From: Cavia porcellus
Lineage: Eukaryota > Chordata > Mammalia > Rodentia > Caviidae
DNA: 64,000 nt
Assembly (NCBI RefSeq): GCF_034190915.1
Contig: NW_026947507.1
Location: forward strand, 32,912,001 to 32,976,000
Reading direction: 5' to 3'
Shown: positions 62,600-64,000 of the stretch, in pieces
Layout: each line of letters begins with the position of its first letter
How positions within the stretch are numbered: the stretch's first letter is position 1
The notes under the pieces: generated by a model
The model's database searches: none
What the model saw: only the letters and a program-made list of their open reading frames with translations
Told to the model about the DNA's origin: nothing
Position numbers and translations under genes: made by a program

Positions 62600-64000
62600 T
62601 CCCATTATAAGAAAGTAGAAGTGACCATAATTGAGTTACAGAAGTCTATTTTGTCTTCTTGAGATTCAACCAACTGCATGACTGTGAAATGCAGGTTTTA
62701 GGCTGCCACATGTCCTTACTCACCTGTAACATTTTTCCTTAGTTGCAGGTGCAGCAACTGAGAGGATAAATCATTTCTGGAATATTAGCATTACAAATCA
62801 AATGGATTAATTGATTGCAAACACTGTCTCTACAGACAGTCACTGTATCTAACAGGCCAGCTCACAGAGCACCCTCAAAACACGAGTTCCTTCTGGGGCG
62901 GGGACAGTGGGGCATGGGGTACACAATCCAGGCTCAAGGGATCTGAGGTTGTGTGGTATCATGAAAGGGTGAAAGGACTCTGTATGTGGAGGAACCACAA
63001 AAGGAGCCTAAGTCAGATGAAGACCAATGTTGTCAAACCCTAACTGCAATGATGTCTCCACTGGGACACTGGTTGAAGGTTTGCATGAACTGTGTGCATT
63101 TCTGGAAGCCATCTTGAATTTCTGTTGGAACAAAGTGATTAGCTGCACAAATAAAATAGCCAGGTTAAAAGAACAGCCAAAAGACTTTGCTCTGACTTAG
63201 CACCACCCAAAGCATTCTTGGGCAGGTGTGACTGGTTAAACTCTTAGGTACAGTGCCTTCCTGGAGCTCAGCATGTAGCAGCGGAGATTTGGAGGAAAAG
63301 AGAACAGGCAGGTGGGGACATGAGAGTAAATCACAATATGAATAAGTAAAGTCCAGAGTTCTACAGGGCGATAAAGAAGAAAATGATAAGAGAAGAGAAG
63401 GGACAAGGAATTGTAGGGCTACGAGAGATATCAAAATGAAAATTATATACCAAGAAAGACAGCTGCCTGAGAGCCCACAGAACATGTAAGACATTATAGC
63501 ACCACTGTGGAAATAAACTGAATTTGGATTCAGCTTCATATTCCTGTTTTCTATTTATGGTATTAGGAAACCCTGTTTCAATTCAAGAGCAAACTTGTCT
63601 TGTTCATTTTTATGTATTTGAGAAATTTCAGTCTCATCTCCAGCACAGCCCGCGCTCAGGTTGTCACTTCTTTGAAGGAGACAGGTGACGTATGAGCTTA
63701 GCTAACTCGGGGTCTTCCGTATGCTGCAGTTTGAGCTGCCCCGCTGCTGGAGAGCCCATCAATCTAGGCCTGGGCTGGCACCTTCAGCCTTCATTGTTAG
63801 GTCATTGACTATGGCTTTGGTCCTGGTTGGAAAATTATTTGAAAGCTTAAACAGATGCTGAAATTATTCTGTTTTTCGTTGCTTGAATGATGAAGTAACA
63901 TATTATTCCTGAAGGATATGGCCTGGCTTTATTACTATGCAGATAAGCTAAGGCTCTTTGACTCTGCTGTCAAGAGAAAAGCTGTGCTGTTTTCCAACAG
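62600..64000. other. Non-coding stretch, nothing recognised
   Basis: The 124-codon minus frame at 63165-63539 has a hydrophobic stretch (about residues 15-55) but no family match I can name. Its composition (A/T-rich, Ser/Leu) suits a chance frame. No RNA gene or repeat recognised. Confidence 0.4.

Noticed and set aside
1..64000. CRISPR arrays, bacterial operons, rRNA or functional tRNA genes
   Set aside because: Repeat content and composition are those of a mammalian nuclear genome. The tRNA-like sequences seen are ID or MIR SINEs, not tRNA genes.

Overview
The window is mammalian, non-coding, repeat-dense DNA, most probably from a non-murid rodent. I see no host protein-coding gene. Short B1-type (7SL-derived) SINEs, ID-type (tRNA-derived) SINEs and fused B1+ID units point to a rodent, and the B1+ID fusion fits squirrel-related lineages best, although I cannot fix the species. 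Older mammalian repeats (MIR, L2, MER5-like, Tigger1, MLT1 and other MaLR LTRs, old L1 3' ends) fill much of the rest. Nearly all open frames over the unique and old-repeat sequence are short chance frames.

Three young insertions carry the real coding content. (1) At 23244-26406 (+) lies a structurally complete LINE-1-type element with a 14-bp target-site duplication, a 5' UTR, an ORF1 broken by one late frameshift, no ORF2 at all, a T-rich 3' region of about 1.35 kb and an A-tail. This is the layout of a half-L1 (HAL1). (2) At 27596-32785 (-) is an IAP-like class II provirus with 483-bp LTRs and a 6-bp target duplication. It has intact gag, but a 1490-bp deletion removed dUTPase, protease and the catalytic part of reverse transcriptase. 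The deletion left one long frame for RT-connection, RNase H and a motif-complete integrase. (3) At 42064-48622 (-) is a second, longer provirus of the same family with 422-bp LTRs and a 6-bp target duplication. Its gag, dUTPase-protease-G-patch and RT-RNase H frames are open, and its integrase is broken by a stop codon and a 1-bp deletion. Neither provirus has env. Gag-to-pro uses an in-frame A_AAA_AAC heptamer followed by a perfect 8-bp GC stem. Pro-to-pol in provirus 2 probably uses G_GGT_TTT.

Layout: 1-9900 unique or old-repeat sequence with MIRs; 9900-22900 MaLR LTRs, a MaLR internal region, an antisense L1 end and SINEs; 23230-26420 the HAL1-like element; 26685-33200 a Tigger1 DNA transposon split first by a MaLR LTR and then by provirus 1; 34250-35345 a small LTR-internal-LTR element; 36000-42000 mostly unrecognised sequence with one decayed minus-strand coding remnant; 42058-48628 provirus 2; 48960-49125 a long purine tract; 50000-52800 an L1 end and LTRs; 53000-64000 MIR, MER5-like, L1 and MaLR copies, including a second, permuted copy of the small LTR element at 58160-58905.

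The main observations are the ORF2-less L1 with clean insertion hallmarks, the two neighbouring proviruses with matching interiors but different LTR types, and the open-frame-preserving deletion in provirus 1.
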